A stretch of 64,000 bases of DNA from the NCBI RefSeq assembly GCF_019038415.1, contig NZ_JAFKRG010000011.1, forward strand, positions 54,020 to 118,019. The letters are read 5' to 3'. The first letter of the stretch is position 1, and each line of letters starts with the position of its first letter. This document shows positions 45,903-55,744 of the stretch, in pieces. The notes under the pieces were generated by a model. It was not told the DNA's origin. It saw nothing but the letters and a program-made list of their open reading frames with translations, and did no database searches. This stretch comes from Synechococcus sp. CCY 9618. GTDB taxonomy: Bacteria > Cyanobacteriota > Cyanobacteriia > PCC-6307 > Cyanobiaceae. A program made the translations under genes and the position numbers.

Positions 45903-47390
45903 TCAGAGCTGGCCGAAGCCCTTGCGCTTCTTGACCGGCTTGGGGGGCTTGCGGGGCTGGCCGCTGCCCCGGCCGCCGGGGCCGCCCATCGCCGGCATGC
46001 CGCCGCCCATGCCGGGAAGACCACCGCCCATCCCCGGCATGCCGGGGAAGCCGCCGCCTCCCATCCCCGGCATCCCGGGCATGCCCGGCATGCCGCCCCG
46101 GCTCATCTGCTGCATGAAGCCGCGCATCTTCTGGAAATCGGCCAGCACCTTGTCCACGTCCGCCGGGCTGTGGCCGCTGCCGGCGGCGATGCGCCGGCGC
46201 CGGGAGGGCTGGGCGGCCAGCAGCTCGGGCTGGCGCCGCTCGGCCTCGGTCATCGAGCCGATCATGGCCTCGATGCGTTTGAGCTGGCTCTCCCCCTGGC
46301 GGAGCATGCCGTCGTCGATCTTGTTCATCCCCGGGATCAGCTTCATCAGCCCGCCCAGGGAGCCCATGCGCTTGATCAGGCGCATCTGCTGCACGAAATC
46401 GGAGAAATCGAAGCTGGCTTCCTGCAGCTTGCGCTGCATCTTCTCCACATCGGCCAGCTCCACCTCCCTGGTGGCCTTCTCCACCAGGGTGAGCACGTCG
46501 CCCATGCCCAGGATGCGGCTGGCCATCCGCTCAGGATGGAAAGGCTGCAGGGCCTCCACCTTCTCGCCGGTGCCGATGAACTTGATCGGCGCGCCGCTCA
46601 CCTTGCGGATCGACAGTGCAGCGCCGCCGCGGGAATCGCCATCCAGCTTGGTGAGCACGGCACCGGTGATGCCCACCTGCTCATGGAAGGCCCGGGTGAG
46701 GTCGGCCGCCTCCTGGCCGATCATCGAATCCACCACCAGCAGCACCTCGTCGGGGGTCGCCGCCTCCCGGATCCGCACCATCTCCTCCATCATCGAAGCG
46801 TCGATCTGGAGCCGGCCGGCGGTGTCCACCAGCACGGTGTCGAAGCCCCCCTCCCGGCCCCGGGCCACGCCCGCCGCAGCGATCGCCTCCGGCGTTTCCC
46901 CGCTGCCGAGGCTGAACACCTCGACGCCGATCTGGCGGCCCAGGGTCTGCAGCTGGTCGATGGCCGCCGGCCGGTAGACGTCAGCGGCCACCAGCAGGGG
47001 GCGCCGCCCCTGCTCCTTGAGGTGGAGGCCCAGCTTCGCGGTGGCGGTGGTCTTGCCGGCCCCCTGCAGACCGGCCATCAGGATCACGGTGGGACCGTTC
47101 GCAGCCCGGGCCAGGGGGGCATTGGCGCCGCCCATGGTGTCCACCAGCTGCTCGTGCACCAGCTGGATGAACTTCTGATCAGGGCTCACCCCACGCACCA
47201 CCTCGGCGCCGACGGCCTTGCGGCGCACCTCCTCGACGAACTCCTTCACCACCGGCAGGCTCACATCGGCCTCCAGCAGGGCCCGCCTCACCTCCTTGAG
47301 GGCCCCCTCGACATTCGTTTCCGAGATGGCCGCCTGGCCGCGCAGGCCCTTGACGGCGTCTTCGAAGCGCTGGGAGAGTTCGTCGAACAT
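45903..47390 (-). CDS. ffh: Signal recognition particle protein Ffh (SRP54)
   Basis: A 495-residue SRP GTPase that binds signal peptides and 4.5S RNA. The N domain starts MFDELSQRFEDAVKGLRGQ. The G domain carries LMAGLQGAGKTTATAKLGL, LLVAADVYRPAAIDQLQ, DTAGRLQID and TKLDGDSRGGAAL. The M domain follows, with MGSLGGLMKLIPGMNK and the RRRRIAAGSG RNA-binding helix. A Gly/Met/Pro repeat tail precedes a basic end. The start overlaps the zipN stop in TGATG, suggesting coupled translation. Confidence 0.98.
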   Translation of the reverse strand: MFDELSQRFEDAVKGLRGQAAISETNVEGALKEVRRALLEADVSLPVVKEFVEEVRRKAVGAEVVRGVSPDQKFIQLVHEQLVDTMGGANAPLARAANGPTVILMAGLQGAGKTTATAKLGLHLKEQGRRPLLVAADVYRPAAIDQLQTLGRQIGVEVFSLGSGETPEAIAAAGVARGREGGFDTVLVDTAGRLQIDASMMEEMVRIREAATPDEVLLVVDSMIGQEAADLTRAFHEQVGITGAVLTKLDGDSRGGAALSIRKVSGAPIKFIGTGEKVEALQPFHPERMASRILGMGDVLTLVEKATREVELADVEKMQRKLQEASFDFSDFVQQMRLIKRMGSLGGLMKLIPGMNKIDDGMLRQGESQLKRIEAMIGSMTEAERRQPELLAAQPSRRRRIAAGSGHSPADVDKVLADFQKMRGFMQQMSRGGMPGMPGMPGMGGGGFPGMPGMGGGLPGMGGGMPAMGGPGGRGSGQPRKPPKPVKKRKGFGQL

Positions 47391-49357
47391 CAGTTGAGGG
47401 ATCGGGTGGCCGCCAGGCGCCAGCTGTCGCCGTCGCGCCCGAATACATAACCATTGCGCAGCTCCATCGGCGCGGTGCGCTCCACCACCTTGCCGGCGGC
47501 ATCGAGCCGCCGGTCGCTGTAGCGCAGGCGGACCTCCGCCACGATGCGGCGCGGGGACCTCTCGGCAAAGCTGAGGTCAGTGATCCGCACCTCCAGGAGC
47601 TGGGTCTGGCCCAGGGCGGCATCGCTGCGCCGCTCTCTGGCGAGCAGGGCCATCGGCCCCTCCCTGGCGATGCGGTTCAGGTCCCCGGGGAGGGGTTTCC
47701 CCGCCAGCACGGCGGTCTTCACGGCGAGCCAGTTGGCCAGCAGCGCGCGGATCTGGGCCCCATCGGGATTGGCGACGGTGAGTGGAGCGATGGCCAGACC
47801 GTCATCCACCGGCGGCGGAGGGCTGGGGGGGGTGCCGGATGGGCCCTGGGTCGCCGTTGGAGGGGGGGGAGCTGTCGCCGGCGTCGGTGCCGGCTGTTTT
47901 GGTCGCACCAGCCAGGCGGCGGCCAGCAGCAGCGCCAGGGCGACGCCACCTGCCACCAGCCAGTTCCGGTGGGGCCATGACCAGCCCGGGACGATCTCCT
48001 CGTCGTCCTCTTCCTCGCTGTCCGCCTGAGCTGCGGGATCCGTGCCGGGCACAATGCTTCCCCTGCCGCCCGCGTCGAGGGAGGAGGGCGTCAGGGGACC
48101 AGGGAAGGTGAAATCATCGAAAGCGGTCAGGGAAGGGGTGGCCAGGCCCTCCAGGGCAGGGGAGGCGGAGAGATAGGCCCGGCCGCGTCGCAGGTCCTCC
48201 CGCTCCACGTAGGTCACCACATCGCGGTCGCTGAAGTAGGCCACCAGATCGGGCTCGGCCTCCAGGTCCCGGTAGCCCGGCAGCACGTCCCGCACCAGCC
48301 AGTCGCTGCAGTAGGCACAGAGCTGGCCGAGGGGGTCGGCGCTCTTGGCGGTCACCCACTCGCGCAGCTCCTGGCTGGCGCCCCGATCGAAGCAGGACCG
48401 GGCCGTGTCCGCTTCCCCCAGCAGCAGGTGGAGATTGGCCAGGAGAGGGTCGATGCCCTCCCGCCCGCTTCTCAGCAGCCGGTCCCGGGCCTCGGCGATC
48501 CGCTCGGGTTTGCGCTGGGCGAAACCGGAGGCGGTCAGGGCGATGGTGGCGAGGAAGTCAGCGGCGTCGGAGCCTTCATCTGCCCAGCGGCTGAACAGGT
48601 CAACCTGTTCCTGAACGGTGAGGAAGCACCTGATCTGGTGGAAGAAGGACTGGAAGTCCTCGCTGGGGAAGTGGGGATCGTCGTCGCCTTCCAGGCCCCC
48701 GCGCCGTTGCACCAGTTGCTCCAGCAGCGCCAGTCCCTCCCGCCGTTCGCTGCTGGCCACCAGATCGCGGCTGAGCAGGTCGAGGACCCGGTAGGGGGTG
48801 AGGCGCTCCAGCTGGCCATGCATGGTTTCCCGCAGGTCGGGGCGCTTGCCGAGCCGCTGCAGCAGTTGCAACCCCTGCTGCAGGGTGCGGGCGGCCGCCT
48901 CAAAGCGTCGCTGCTCCTCCAGTTCCCTGGCGGCGGCCAGGCAGGCCAGGCCCGCCAGCAGGGTGAGATCGGCTTCCCGGCCACTGCCCAGGGTGGGGGA
49001 CTGGGGTTGCTGCAGGCAACGGCAGGCCAGCTCGAAGGCCTCGAACGGCTGTCCACCCTCCAGCAGCAGAAGCAGCCCGCCCAACTGCCGGCTGCTGGTG
49101 ATGTCCAGGGCCGGCACCAGGCTGGTCCCGGCGTCGGTGAGGCTGGTGAGCTCCGCCTCGTAGGCGGCGCGCCGATCGGCATCGCTGAGGACATCGGCGC
49201 TGGCCCGCAGCAGCTCGGCTCTGGCCTGCAGGGTTTCCGCGGTGAAGCCCCCATGGGGCAGCCGGTCGAGCCGCAGCTGGAGCGTGCGCAGCACCCCCTG
49301 GGCATCGGTGGACGGAGAGACGCCCAGCAGCCGGAAATGATCGATCGGCAGGTCCAA
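47390..49357 (-). CDS. ftn2: Cell division protein ZipN/Ftn2 (ARC6-like)
   Basis: A 655-residue homologue of cyanobacterial Ftn2/ZipN and plant ARC6, which tethers and stabilises FtsZ at the membrane. It has a J-like N-terminal segment (MDLPIDHFRLLGVSPSTDAQ), a long helical repeat region, one membrane helix (about 457-477, NWLVAGGVALALLLAAAWLV), a Pro/Thr-rich linker and a C-terminal IMS (DUF4101) domain from about 529. Typical family length. It is divergent from pdhA across about 108 bp. Confidence 0.93.
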   Translation of the reverse strand: MDLPIDHFRLLGVSPSTDAQGVLRTLQLRLDRLPHGGFTAETLQARAELLRASADVLSDADRRAAYEAELTSLTDAGTSLVPALDITSSRQLGGLLLLLEGGQPFEAFELACRCLQQPQSPTLGSGREADLTLLAGLACLAAARELEEQRRFEAAARTLQQGLQLLQRLGKRPDLRETMHGQLERLTPYRVLDLLSRDLVASSERREGLALLEQLVQRRGGLEGDDDPHFPSEDFQSFFHQIRCFLTVQEQVDLFSRWADEGSDAADFLATIALTASGFAQRKPERIAEARDRLLRSGREGIDPLLANLHLLLGEADTARSCFDRGASQELREWVTAKSADPLGQLCAYCSDWLVRDVLPGYRDLEAEPDLVAYFSDRDVVTYVEREDLRRGRAYLSASPALEGLATPSLTAFDDFTFPGPLTPSSLDAGGRGSIVPGTDPAAQADSEEEDDEEIVPGWSWPHRNWLVAGGVALALLLAAAWLVRPKQPAPTPATAPPPPTATQGPSGTPPSPPPPVDDGLAIAPLTVANPDGAQIRALLANWLAVKTAVLAGKPLPGDLNRIAREGPMALLARERRSDAALGQTQLLEVRITDLSFAERSPRRIVAEVRLRYSDRRLDAAGKVVERTAPMELRNGYVFGRDGDSWRLAATRSLN

Positions 49358-49465
49358 TCCGTCGCTGTCTCTGGGGCGTGACTGTAGTCAGAGGCAGTGG
49401 TTTTGACTGTCTCCAGGGGACGGACCCCGTACAGTCGGGGCCAAGAATCGCATCGTTTTCCTGCC

Positions 49466-50551
49466 ATGACCCAGGAACTGACCGCGCCGCGGGCAGCCGC
49501 CCCCGCCACGGAAGCGGGCAGTCACGCGGTGAGGCTCGAGGGTCTGTACCCGGCCGAGAGGGCCGGTGTCAGCCGGGAGGAGGGACTGATGCTCTACCGC
49601 GACATGACCCTGGGGCGCCGCTTTGAGGACAAGTGCGCCGAGATGTACTACCGCGGCAAGATGTTCGGCTTCGTGCACCTCTACAACGGTCAGGAAGCCG
49701 TCTCCACCGGAGTGATCCGGGCGATGCGTCTGCAGCACGACTGGTTCTGCAGCACCTACCGCGACCACGTCCATGCCCTGAGCTGCGGAGTGCCGGCCCG
49801 GGAGGTGATGAGCGAGCTCTTCGGGAAAGCCACCGGTTGCAGCAAGGGTCGCGGCGGCTCCATGCACCTCTTCTCCCGGGAACACCATCTGCTGGGGGGG
49901 TATGCCTTCATCGGCGAGGGCATCCCGGTGGCCCTGGGCGCGGCCTTCACCAGCCGCTACAAGCGCGATGCCCTCGGGCAGGCCGACAGTGACGCGGTCA
50001 CCGCCGCCTTCTTCGGTGACGGAACCTGCAACATCGGCCAGTTCTACGAATGCCTGAACATGGCGACCCTCTGGAAGCTGCCGATCCTCTTCGTGGTCGA
50101 GAACAACCGCTGGGCCATCGGTATGGATCACAACCGGGCCACCAGCGAGCCGGAGATCTGGCGCAAGGCGGCCGGCTTCGGCATGGTCGGGGAGGAAGTC
50201 GACGGGATGGATGTGCTGGCCGTGCGGGCCGCCGCCCAGCGCGCCCTTGTGCGGGCCCGGGCCGGCGAAGGGCCGACCCTGCTGGAGTGCCTCACCTATC
50301 GCTTCCGGGGCCATTCCCTGGCAGATCCCGATGAGCTGCGGGAGGCGGCCGAGAAGGAGTTCTGGGCCAAGCGGGATCCCATCAAGCAACTGGCGGCTCG
50401 CCTGGTCGAGATGGGCCTGGCCAGTGCTGAGGAGCTCAGGGGAATCGAGAAGGAGATCGATGCGGAAGTGGCCGATTGCGTGGAATTCGCCCTGGCGGCT
50501 CCCGAGCCCGATGGCAGTGAGCTCACCCGCTACATCTGGGCGGACGACTGA
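49466..50551 (+). CDS. pdhA: Pyruvate dehydrogenase E1 component, alpha subunit
   Basis: A 361-residue E1-alpha that decarboxylates pyruvate with thiamine diphosphate. The TPP motif [10 protein letters not shown]...VVENN begins near residue 184. Phosphate-binding and subunit segments ([53 protein letters not shown]) are standard. The ATG at 49466 is used; an in-frame extension to 49397 is not protein-like. Divergent from ftn2, a conserved picocyanobacterial arrangement. Confidence 0.97.
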   Translation: MTQELTAPRAAAPATEAGSHAVRLEGLYPAERAGVSREEGLMLYRDMTLGRRFEDKCAEMYYRGKMFGFVHLYNGQEAVSTGVIRAMRLQHDWFCSTYRDHVHALSCGVPAREVMSELFGKATGCSKGRGGSMHLFSREHHLLGGYAFIGEGIPVALGAAFTSRYKRDALGQADSDAVTAAFFGDGTCNIGQFYECLNMATLWKLPILFVVENNRWAIGMDHNRATSEPEIWRKAAGFGMVGEEVDGMDVLAVRAAAQRALVRARAGEGPTLLECLTYRFRGHSLADPDELREAAEKEFWAKRDPIKQLAARLVEMGLASAEELRGIEKEIDAEVADCVEFALAAPEPDGSELTRYIWADD

Positions 50552-50595
50552 ACCTGCCGAACCCCGTTCGCGGTTCCGGCTCAAGAGGGCTGCCC

Positions 50596-50710
50596 ATGGT
50601 GGGAGGGACCCGATCCACGCCGGACCTTCTGATGTCGAGACCACACTGATGTCGAGAACACACCCTTCGATGCCCCCGCAGCAAGCCTGATGCCCGAGCA
50701 GCAAGCCTGA
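50596..50710 (+). other. Ladder of three short ORFs linked by TGATG
   Basis: Three tiny ORFs run end to end. MVGGTRSTPDLLMSRPH is 50596-50649, with an internal ATG at 50632. MSRTHPSMPPQQA is 50649-50690, and MPEQQA is 50690-50710. Each stop overlaps the next ATG in TGATG, and the last stop overlaps the start of the downstream gene. A GGGAGGG stretch lies just after the first ATG. This could pass ribosomes down the chain to the main gene. Confidence 0.6.
50630..50663 (+). repeat. Tandem 17-bp duplication
   Basis: Two adjacent copies of a 17-bp unit (50630-50646, 50647-50663) that differ at one base. Each contains TGATG, so the duplication created a new stop-start pair. Confidence 0.8.
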
Positions 50711-50717
50711 TGGCCCA
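50678..50717 (+). repeat. Tandem 20-bp duplication
   Basis: Two adjacent copies of a 20-bp unit (50678-50697, 50698-50717) that differ at two positions near the 3' end. Each contains CCTGATG; the ATG in the second copy is the start of the downstream gene. Confidence 0.8.
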
Positions 50718-51588
50718 GCGTGTTCTCGTCACGTTCACCGACCAGCGCATGAAGGCGGCGCGCCGCCGGCTGTGTCGCCAGGCGAAGGAGATGGAGGTCT
50801 ACACGGAGATCGTCGGAGCATCACAGAAGGATCTCGACCTCGCCTTCCGTCAGCGTTTCCAGGCCTATCTCACCCCCGAGCACCGAGGCTTCGGCTACTA
50901 CGCGTGGAAACCCCAGATCGTGCTTCAGACCCTGGAGCGGCTCAACGACGGTGACCTGCTGCACTGGATCGATTCGGGATGCCATCTCAACCCGGTCGGG
51001 AGGCAGCGGCTGCGGGAGTTCTTCACCATGGCCGAGGAGGCGCCTTCGGGCATCCAGGGTTTCGCCTGCCTGCCTCCCAACGGATCCCTGCTGTATCGCG
51101 GCCGTCAGTTCCCTGACCAGGGGGAAGCCCACTGGACGAAGGGCGACCTGCTCGACCAGCTCAGCGTCCGCGACAGGCCGGAGATCACCGGCACCCAGCA
51201 GCTGGGGGCCACCACTTTCTTCCTGAGGAAATGCCCCGCCTCCATGGACTTCATCCGCCACTGGATCCGGGTGTTCTCCGAAGATTTTTCATTGATCGAT
51301 GACCGTCCGTCCCGTTCCCCCAATCTCGAGGGTTTCCGGGAACATCGCCATGACCAGTCGATCTACTCGATTCTCGGCAAGCTGCTGCCCATCTCGACGA
51401 TCTCCGTGTTCGAGTTCTGGTTCCCCCAGGTGAATGACTGCTGGATGCCGGACTGGGAGATGGTGCGGGATTCGCCGATCCAGATCCGCCGGGACCGGGG
51501 CCTGAAGGGAGAAAGCCGCCTCAAGATCGCCACCCTGAAGGCCAAAGGCAGGATCAAGCGGCTGCTGGATGGATGGCGAGAGGGTTGA
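50710..51588 (+). CDS. Putative glycosyltransferase of an uncharacterised family
   Basis: A 292-residue protein without signal peptide or membrane helix. The central part reads GFGYYAWKPQIVLQTLERL and then GDLLHWIDSGCHLN. This resembles GT-A-like proteins in which a WKP segment precedes a D-x-G metal-site motif (usually LLYLDAG). Other conserved-looking parts are TFFLRKCPASMDFIRHW and HRHDQSIYSILGK. It lies outside the main polysaccharide locus, between pdhA and the convergent sigma factor gene. Function as a sugar transferase is inference; the domain family is not one I can name. Confidence 0.6.
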   Translation: MAQRVLVTFTDQRMKAARRRLCRQAKEMEVYTEIVGASQKDLDLAFRQRFQAYLTPEHRGFGYYAWKPQIVLQTLERLNDGDLLHWIDSGCHLNPVGRQRLREFFTMAEEAPSGIQGFACLPPNGSLLYRGRQFPDQGEAHWTKGDLLDQLSVRDRPEITGTQQLGATTFFLRKCPASMDFIRHWIRVFSEDFSLIDDRPSRSPNLEGFREHRHDQSIYSILGKLLPISTISVFEFWFPQVNDCWMPDWEMVRDSPIQIRRDRGLKGESRLKIATLKAKGRIKRLLDGWREG

Positions 51589-51600
51589 AAGGGCCCCGGC

Positions 51601-52566
51601 TCAGGTGAGGGGGGCGGAGCGGCTCGACAGGCTGCGCAGTTTGCGCAGGGCCTTGAGCTCGATCTGGCGCACCCTTTCCCGGGAGACATCCAGCTGACGG
51701 CCGATCTCGGCGAGGGTGTGGCGCTCCACGCCATCCAATCCGAAACGCAGACCCAGCACCTCCCGTTCCTGGGCGGAGAGATGGCCCAGCAGGTGGACCA
51801 GCTGTTCCTGGTGCATGCCCCGCTCCACCCGGTCGAGGGGCTCCTCGGCCGAGACATCGGCGATCAGATCGCCCAGGAAGCTGCGACCGTCCTCCGCGTG
51901 GATGGGGGCGTCCAGGCTGGAGATGGTGAGGGCCTGGCGCAGCAGGGAGTCGAGCTCTTCGACGGGCATGGACAGGGCCTCGGAGATCTCCTGACGGCTG
52001 GGCATGGCACCGAGCTTGTGGGCCAGCTCGAGGCTCACCTTGCGGATCGTGGTGAGTCGTTCGCTGAGATGGACCGGCAGTCGGATGGCCCGGGACTGAC
52101 AGGCGATGGCCCGGGTCATGCTCTGGCGGATCCACCAGAAGGCATAGGTGGAGAACTTGTAACCCCGGGTGGGATCAAACTTCTCGACGGCACGCTCAAG
52201 GCCCAGGGAACCTTCCTGGATCAGATCGAGCAACTCCAGACCCTTGCCCTGATATTTCTTCGCCACGCTCACCACCAGCCGGAGGTTTGCGCGCATCATG
52301 CGTTCCTTGGAACGCCGCCCGACTTTGATGATCTTCTTCTCGTGCACCGAGTGATCGTCTTTCGGCGCTTCCACCAGGTGCATCATCGCCTGAACCTGGT
52401 TGCCCAGCTCGATCTCTTCGGCAGGGGTCAGCAGAGGCTCACGACCGATCGAAGTCAGATACCAGGTGATGGAATCGCTCCCCCTTCGGCTGGAGCCCTC
52501 CCTCGACGCGACGGCAGAAACAGTCATAGGAGGGGCATCGGGGCGCGCAAAGTGGCGCGAGTGCAT
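51601..52566 (-). CDS. Group 2 RNA polymerase sigma-70 factor (RpoD-like)
   Basis: A 321-residue sigma factor without the long region 1.1 of primary sigma. Region 1.2 begins DSITWYLTSIGREPLLTPAE. Region 2 has MRANLRLVVSVAKKYQGKGL, DLIQEGSLGLERAVEKFDP and TYAFWWIRQSMTRAI. Region 3 follows (RLPVHLSERLTTIRKV). Region 4 ends in LAEIGRQLDVSRERVRQIEL. This is the layout of cyanobacterial group 2 sigmas (SigB-E type). The start could be ATG 52566 or ATG 52527. It is convergent with the 50710 gene, 12 bp apart. Confidence 0.93.
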   Translation of the reverse strand: MHSRHFARPDAPPMTVSAVASREGSSRRGSDSITWYLTSIGREPLLTPAEEIELGNQVQAMMHLVEAPKDDHSVHEKKIIKVGRRSKERMMRANLRLVVSVAKKYQGKGLELLDLIQEGSLGLERAVEKFDPTRGYKFSTYAFWWIRQSMTRAIACQSRAIRLPVHLSERLTTIRKVSLELAHKLGAMPSRQEISEALSMPVEELDSLLRQALTISSLDAPIHAEDGRSFLGDLIADVSAEEPLDRVERGMHQEQLVHLLGHLSAQEREVLGLRFGLDGVERHTLAEIGRQLDVSRERVRQIELKALRKLRSLSSRSAPLT

Positions 52567-52823
52567 GAGCTAACGGATTATCCACCCACTGGCAAGTGCA
52601 GAAAGTGCCTGGCACAACTTTTAAGGATTTGCTAGCGAAACCACACATGATTGGTTTCTTTGGTAAAGGACTTCCTTTCGATGAGTAAAGGGCTAAATTT
52701 ACGTTTTGATTGTCGGATTGGATCCTTCTTCCGGTTGTCAAAGTGACCGTCGGTCGGCTCCTGAATCCCGCAGCCTTGTTCCCGGTTTCCGGCTCCCGAC
52801 TCCGGTGCCTTCCCTGCCCCATC
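52567..52823. promoter_or_regulatory. AT-rich region upstream of the sigma factor gene with inverted repeats
   Basis: The stretch 52600-52740 is one of the most AT-rich parts of the window. It carries a perfect 7-bp inverted repeat GAAACCA/TGGTTTC (52637-52658, 8-nt loop) and AAAGGA/TCCTTT (52665-52678). It should contain the sigma gene promoter and probably binding sites for a regulator. TAATCC near 52575-52580 is a possible -10 element, but the -35 is unconvincing. Confidence 0.45.
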
Positions 52824-54449
52824 TCAGTCGCCCGCCCCGAGGGCCAGGGCCTCGGCGATCGCCAGCGGGCTGACGCCACCGGCTCCCCTCCGCTCCCGGC
52901 AGCTGAGGCCGGCGAGGGCATGGTCGAGGGCGGCGGCGGCCAGCCAGGACGCATCACCGGCGGCTCCCCCCTCCGGGCCCACGGCGGCCTGGGCCATGGC
53001 TCCGCGGCCCGCCGCATAGCCGGCCAGCACGTCCCCCAGCCCGGCCCTGGCCGCCTGCGGGCAGGCCGTCAGCAGTTGCCAGCGGCGTCCGTCGGGTGAG
53101 GCCACCACGGTCCGCGCCCCCTTCAGCAGCACGCCGGCACCGCTGCGACGGGCGGCGGCTGCGGCGGCCTCCGGCCGGGGCAGGGCCGCCAGATCGGGAA
53201 ACAGCCGCCGGAACTCCTCCGCGTGGGGGGTGATCCAGGTGGGTCCCCGGCGCCGCTGGAGCCAGTCGGCCCCCATCGCCGCCAGCCGGTTGAGCCCATC
53301 GGCATCGAGCACCAGCAGCCCCTCGAAATCGACCAGTTCCCCCCATCGCCGGGCTTCCGCTGCTGCGATCGCCGCCTGGGTGGGTGGATCGCCGCTGCCG
53401 AGCCCCCCCAGTCCCGGTCCCACCAGCACCGCATCCAGCCGCTCCAGCCAGCCTTCGGGCAGGCCGGCCAGGGCCAGCCCACCCGCCGGAGTCGCCCCCA
53501 GCCCCGGCTCCAGCACCACATGGGGATGGACCTGCCAGAGGTCGGCGGCGAGCTCCTGGGCCGGCGCCATTCGCAGGCTGCCGCAGCCGGAGGCCGAGGC
53601 CCCGGCCAGGGCCAGATGGGCAGCGCCCCGGAAACGGGCGCTGCCGGCCAGGACCAGCAGGCGCCCGCGGGCGTACTTCCCTGCGGCCGGATCCAGGGCG
53701 GGCCAGGGGGCTCCGGTCTGGTCGGCCGCCAACAGGCCCAGCAGCGGATCGGCGGGGGACTGGCGCTGCAGGCAGGGGCCCAGGCCGAGGTCGATCCGCT
53801 CCAGCCGGCCGACCCAGCGCAGGGCGCTGTCCTGCACAAGGCCGCGCTTGATCAGGCCGATGGTGTAGGTGGTGGCGGCGGTGGCGGCCACCGTGCCGAG
53901 CTGCTCCCCGTCATCGGAGCCGAGGCCGGTGGGGACGTCGATGGCCACCAGGGCTCCGGGCCGTTGCCGCTGGCGCTCGCCCAGCAGGGTCTCGATCGCG
54001 TCGCCGGCGGGGCGCGTCTGAGCGAGGCCGAAGAGGGCGTCGACCCAGAGGGCCGGATCGGCGGGGTCGGGGGCCGTGTCCAGCAGGGGAATGCCCAGCC
54101 AGCGGGCATGGCGCAGATGGGCGTCGGTGAGGGGGCGACGGCGCTCGAACGGGCACCAGAGCCGTACCGGACGTCCGGCCAGATGCCATTCCCGGGCCAC
54201 CACCAGGCCGTCGCCGCCGTTGTGTCCCGGCCCCACCAGCACCAGCAACCCAGAGCTGGTCGCAGACCCCGCTCGGGTCAGCAGCCGCCGGCTCACGGCC
54301 AGGCCGGCTTTCTCCATCAGGGCCTCCACCGGCAGGCCGCTGCTGAACAGCTCCTGCTCGATGGCGGCCATGGTGGCGCTGTTCACCAGCAGGTGATCGG
54401 CATCCAGCGGCGGCCAGCAGACGGGCTTCGGTGGCCTGGGGGTGGGCAT
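52824..54449 (-). CDS. nnr: Bifunctional NAD(P)H-hydrate epimerase / ADP-dependent NAD(P)H-hydrate dehydratase
   Basis: A 541-residue metabolite-repair enzyme that epimerises and dehydrates damaged NAD(P)HX. The N-terminal YjeF_N domain has [18 protein letters not shown] and [18 protein letters not shown]. The C-terminal ribokinase-like dehydratase has [48 protein letters not shown] and the catalytic GLGDVLAG. The ATG at 54449 is used; further upstream the frame is Pro/Arg-rich and overlaps the divergent mnmA region. Confidence 0.95.
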   Translation of the reverse strand: MPTPRPPKPVCWPPLDADHLLVNSATMAAIEQELFSSGLPVEALMEKAGLAVSRRLLTRAGSATSSGLLVLVGPGHNGGDGLVVAREWHLAGRPVRLWCPFERRRPLTDAHLRHARWLGIPLLDTAPDPADPALWVDALFGLAQTRPAGDAIETLLGERQRQRPGALVAIDVPTGLGSDDGEQLGTVAATAATTYTIGLIKRGLVQDSALRWVGRLERIDLGLGPCLQRQSPADPLLGLLAADQTGAPWPALDPAAGKYARGRLLVLAGSARFRGAAHLALAGASASGCGSLRMAPAQELAADLWQVHPHVVLEPGLGATPAGGLALAGLPEGWLERLDAVLVGPGLGGLGSGDPPTQAAIAAAEARRWGELVDFEGLLVLDADGLNRLAAMGADWLQRRRGPTWITPHAEEFRRLFPDLAALPRPEAAAAAARRSGAGVLLKGARTVVASPDGRRWQLLTACPQAARAGLGDVLAGYAAGRGAMAQAAVGPEGGAAGDASWLAAAALDHALAGLSCRERRGAGGVSPLAIAEALALGAGD

Positions 54450-54526
54450 CGGCCGAAGACCCGGAGCGGGCCGGAGCAGCGTTCTCCCATGATGGAGGTC
54501 CGCAACGGCTCGTCCCACCCGTTCCC

Positions 54527-55744
54527 TTGGTCGCTCCCGCTCCAGCCACTCACCTCCAGGCCGGCCCCGCCAGCCCCGTCGCCCCCCCGGTCGCGGCGGT
54601 GGTGCAGCGGCTGCGCGACTGGCCCGGGGAGCGACGGGTGGCGGTGGGGCTGTCCGGCGGTGTGGACAGTTCGCTCACCGCGGCTTTGCTGGTGGCCGCC
54701 GGCTGGCAGGTGGAGGGCCTCACCCTGTGGCTGATGAGCGGCAAGGGCTCCTGCTGCGCCGAGGGTCTGGTGGATGCGGCCGGCATCTGCGAGCAGCTGG
54801 GGGTGCCCCACCATGTGGTCGATTCCCGGGCCCGTTTCCAGGAGCAGATCGTCGATTTCCTCGTGGAGGGCTACCGCGACGGCATCACGCCGCTGCCCTG
54901 TTCCCGTTGCAACCGGGCCGTGAAGTTCGCTCCGATGCTCGACTGGGCCGAGGCGGAGCGGGGCATCGGCCGCATCGCCACCGGCCACTACGCCCGGGTG
55001 CGGCCGGCCGACGCCGCCCAGTCCCTGCCGCTGCCCGGAGACGGGGCAGGGCGCCATCAGCTGCTGCGCGGGCTGGATGGCCACAAGGATCAGAGCTATT
55101 TCCTCTACGACCTGCCCCAGGCCGTACTGGGCCGGCTGGTCTTCCCGCTGGGGGAACTCACCAAGGAGGCCACCCGCGCCGAGGCGGCCCGCCTCGGCCT
55201 GCGCACCGCCGAGAAGCCGGAAAGTCAGGACCTCTGCCTGGCCGAGCACCACGGCTCGATGCGGCAGTTCCTGGATGCCTACCTGCCACCGCGCCAGGGG
55301 GAGATCGTGCTGGTCGACGGCACCGTGCTGGGCGACCACGACGGCCTCGAACATTTCACCATCGGCCAGCGCAAGGGACTGGGGGTGGCCTGGAACGAGC
55401 CGCTGCACGTGGTGCGGCTCGATGGGGCCATGAACCGGGTGGTGGTGGCGCCCAGGCGGGAGGCCACGCGGCGGGCCTGTGAGGTGGGGGCGATCAACTG
55501 GGTGTCCATGGCCCCCCCTGGGGAGGCGATCGACGTGGAGGTTCAGGTGCGCTACCGCAGCACACCGGAGCGGGCCCTGCTGACACCCCTGCCGGCAACG
55601 GAGGCCGATCGTGCCGCGGAGCGTCCCCACCGGGCGCGTCTGGATTTCGCCGAACCCCAGTTCTCCGTGGCTCCCGGACAGGCGGCCGTGTTCTATGCGG
55701 GCGAGGCGGTGCTCGGGGGTGGCCTGATTCAGGCCGACGCCTGA
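54527..55744 (+). CDS. mnmA: tRNA-specific 2-thiouridylase MnmA
   Basis: Thiolates U34 of tRNA-Lys, -Glu and -Gln. It has the PP-loop [18 protein letters not shown], the first catalytic Cys in [22 protein letters not shown], the second Cys region in [13 protein letters not shown], and the C-terminal barrel ending [20 protein letters not shown]. The start is uncertain. The frame is open from 54431, no ribosome binding site is visible, and TTG 54527, GTG 54599 and GTG 54602 are all possible; core homology begins near 54605. The 3' end overlaps convergent glf by 16 bp. Confidence 0.92.
   Translation: MVAPAPATHLQAGPASPVAPPVAAVVQRLRDWPGERRVAVGLSGGVDSSLTAALLVAAGWQVEGLTLWLMSGKGSCCAEGLVDAAGICEQLGVPHHVVDSRARFQEQIVDFLVEGYRDGITPLPCSRCNRAVKFAPMLDWAEAERGIGRIATGHYARVRPADAAQSLPLPGDGAGRHQLLRGLDGHKDQSYFLYDLPQAVLGRLVFPLGELTKEATRAEAARLGLRTAEKPESQDLCLAEHHGSMRQFLDAYLPPRQGEIVLVDGTVLGDHDGLEHFTIGQRKGLGVAWNEPLHVVRLDGAMNRVVVAPRREATRRACEVGAINWVSMAPPGEAIDVEVQVRYRSTPERALLTPLPATEADRAAERPHRARLDFAEPQFSVAPGQAAVFYAGEAVLGGGLIQADA

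Noticed and set aside
49403..49435. TTGACT ... TACAGT as a promoter for pdhA
   Set aside because: The spacer is 21 nt, too long for a standard sigma-70 promoter, so I did not list it.
50552..50595. Hairpin CCGAACC/GGTTCCGG after pdhA as a terminator
   Set aside because: The stem has a mismatch or bulge and no U-tract follows.
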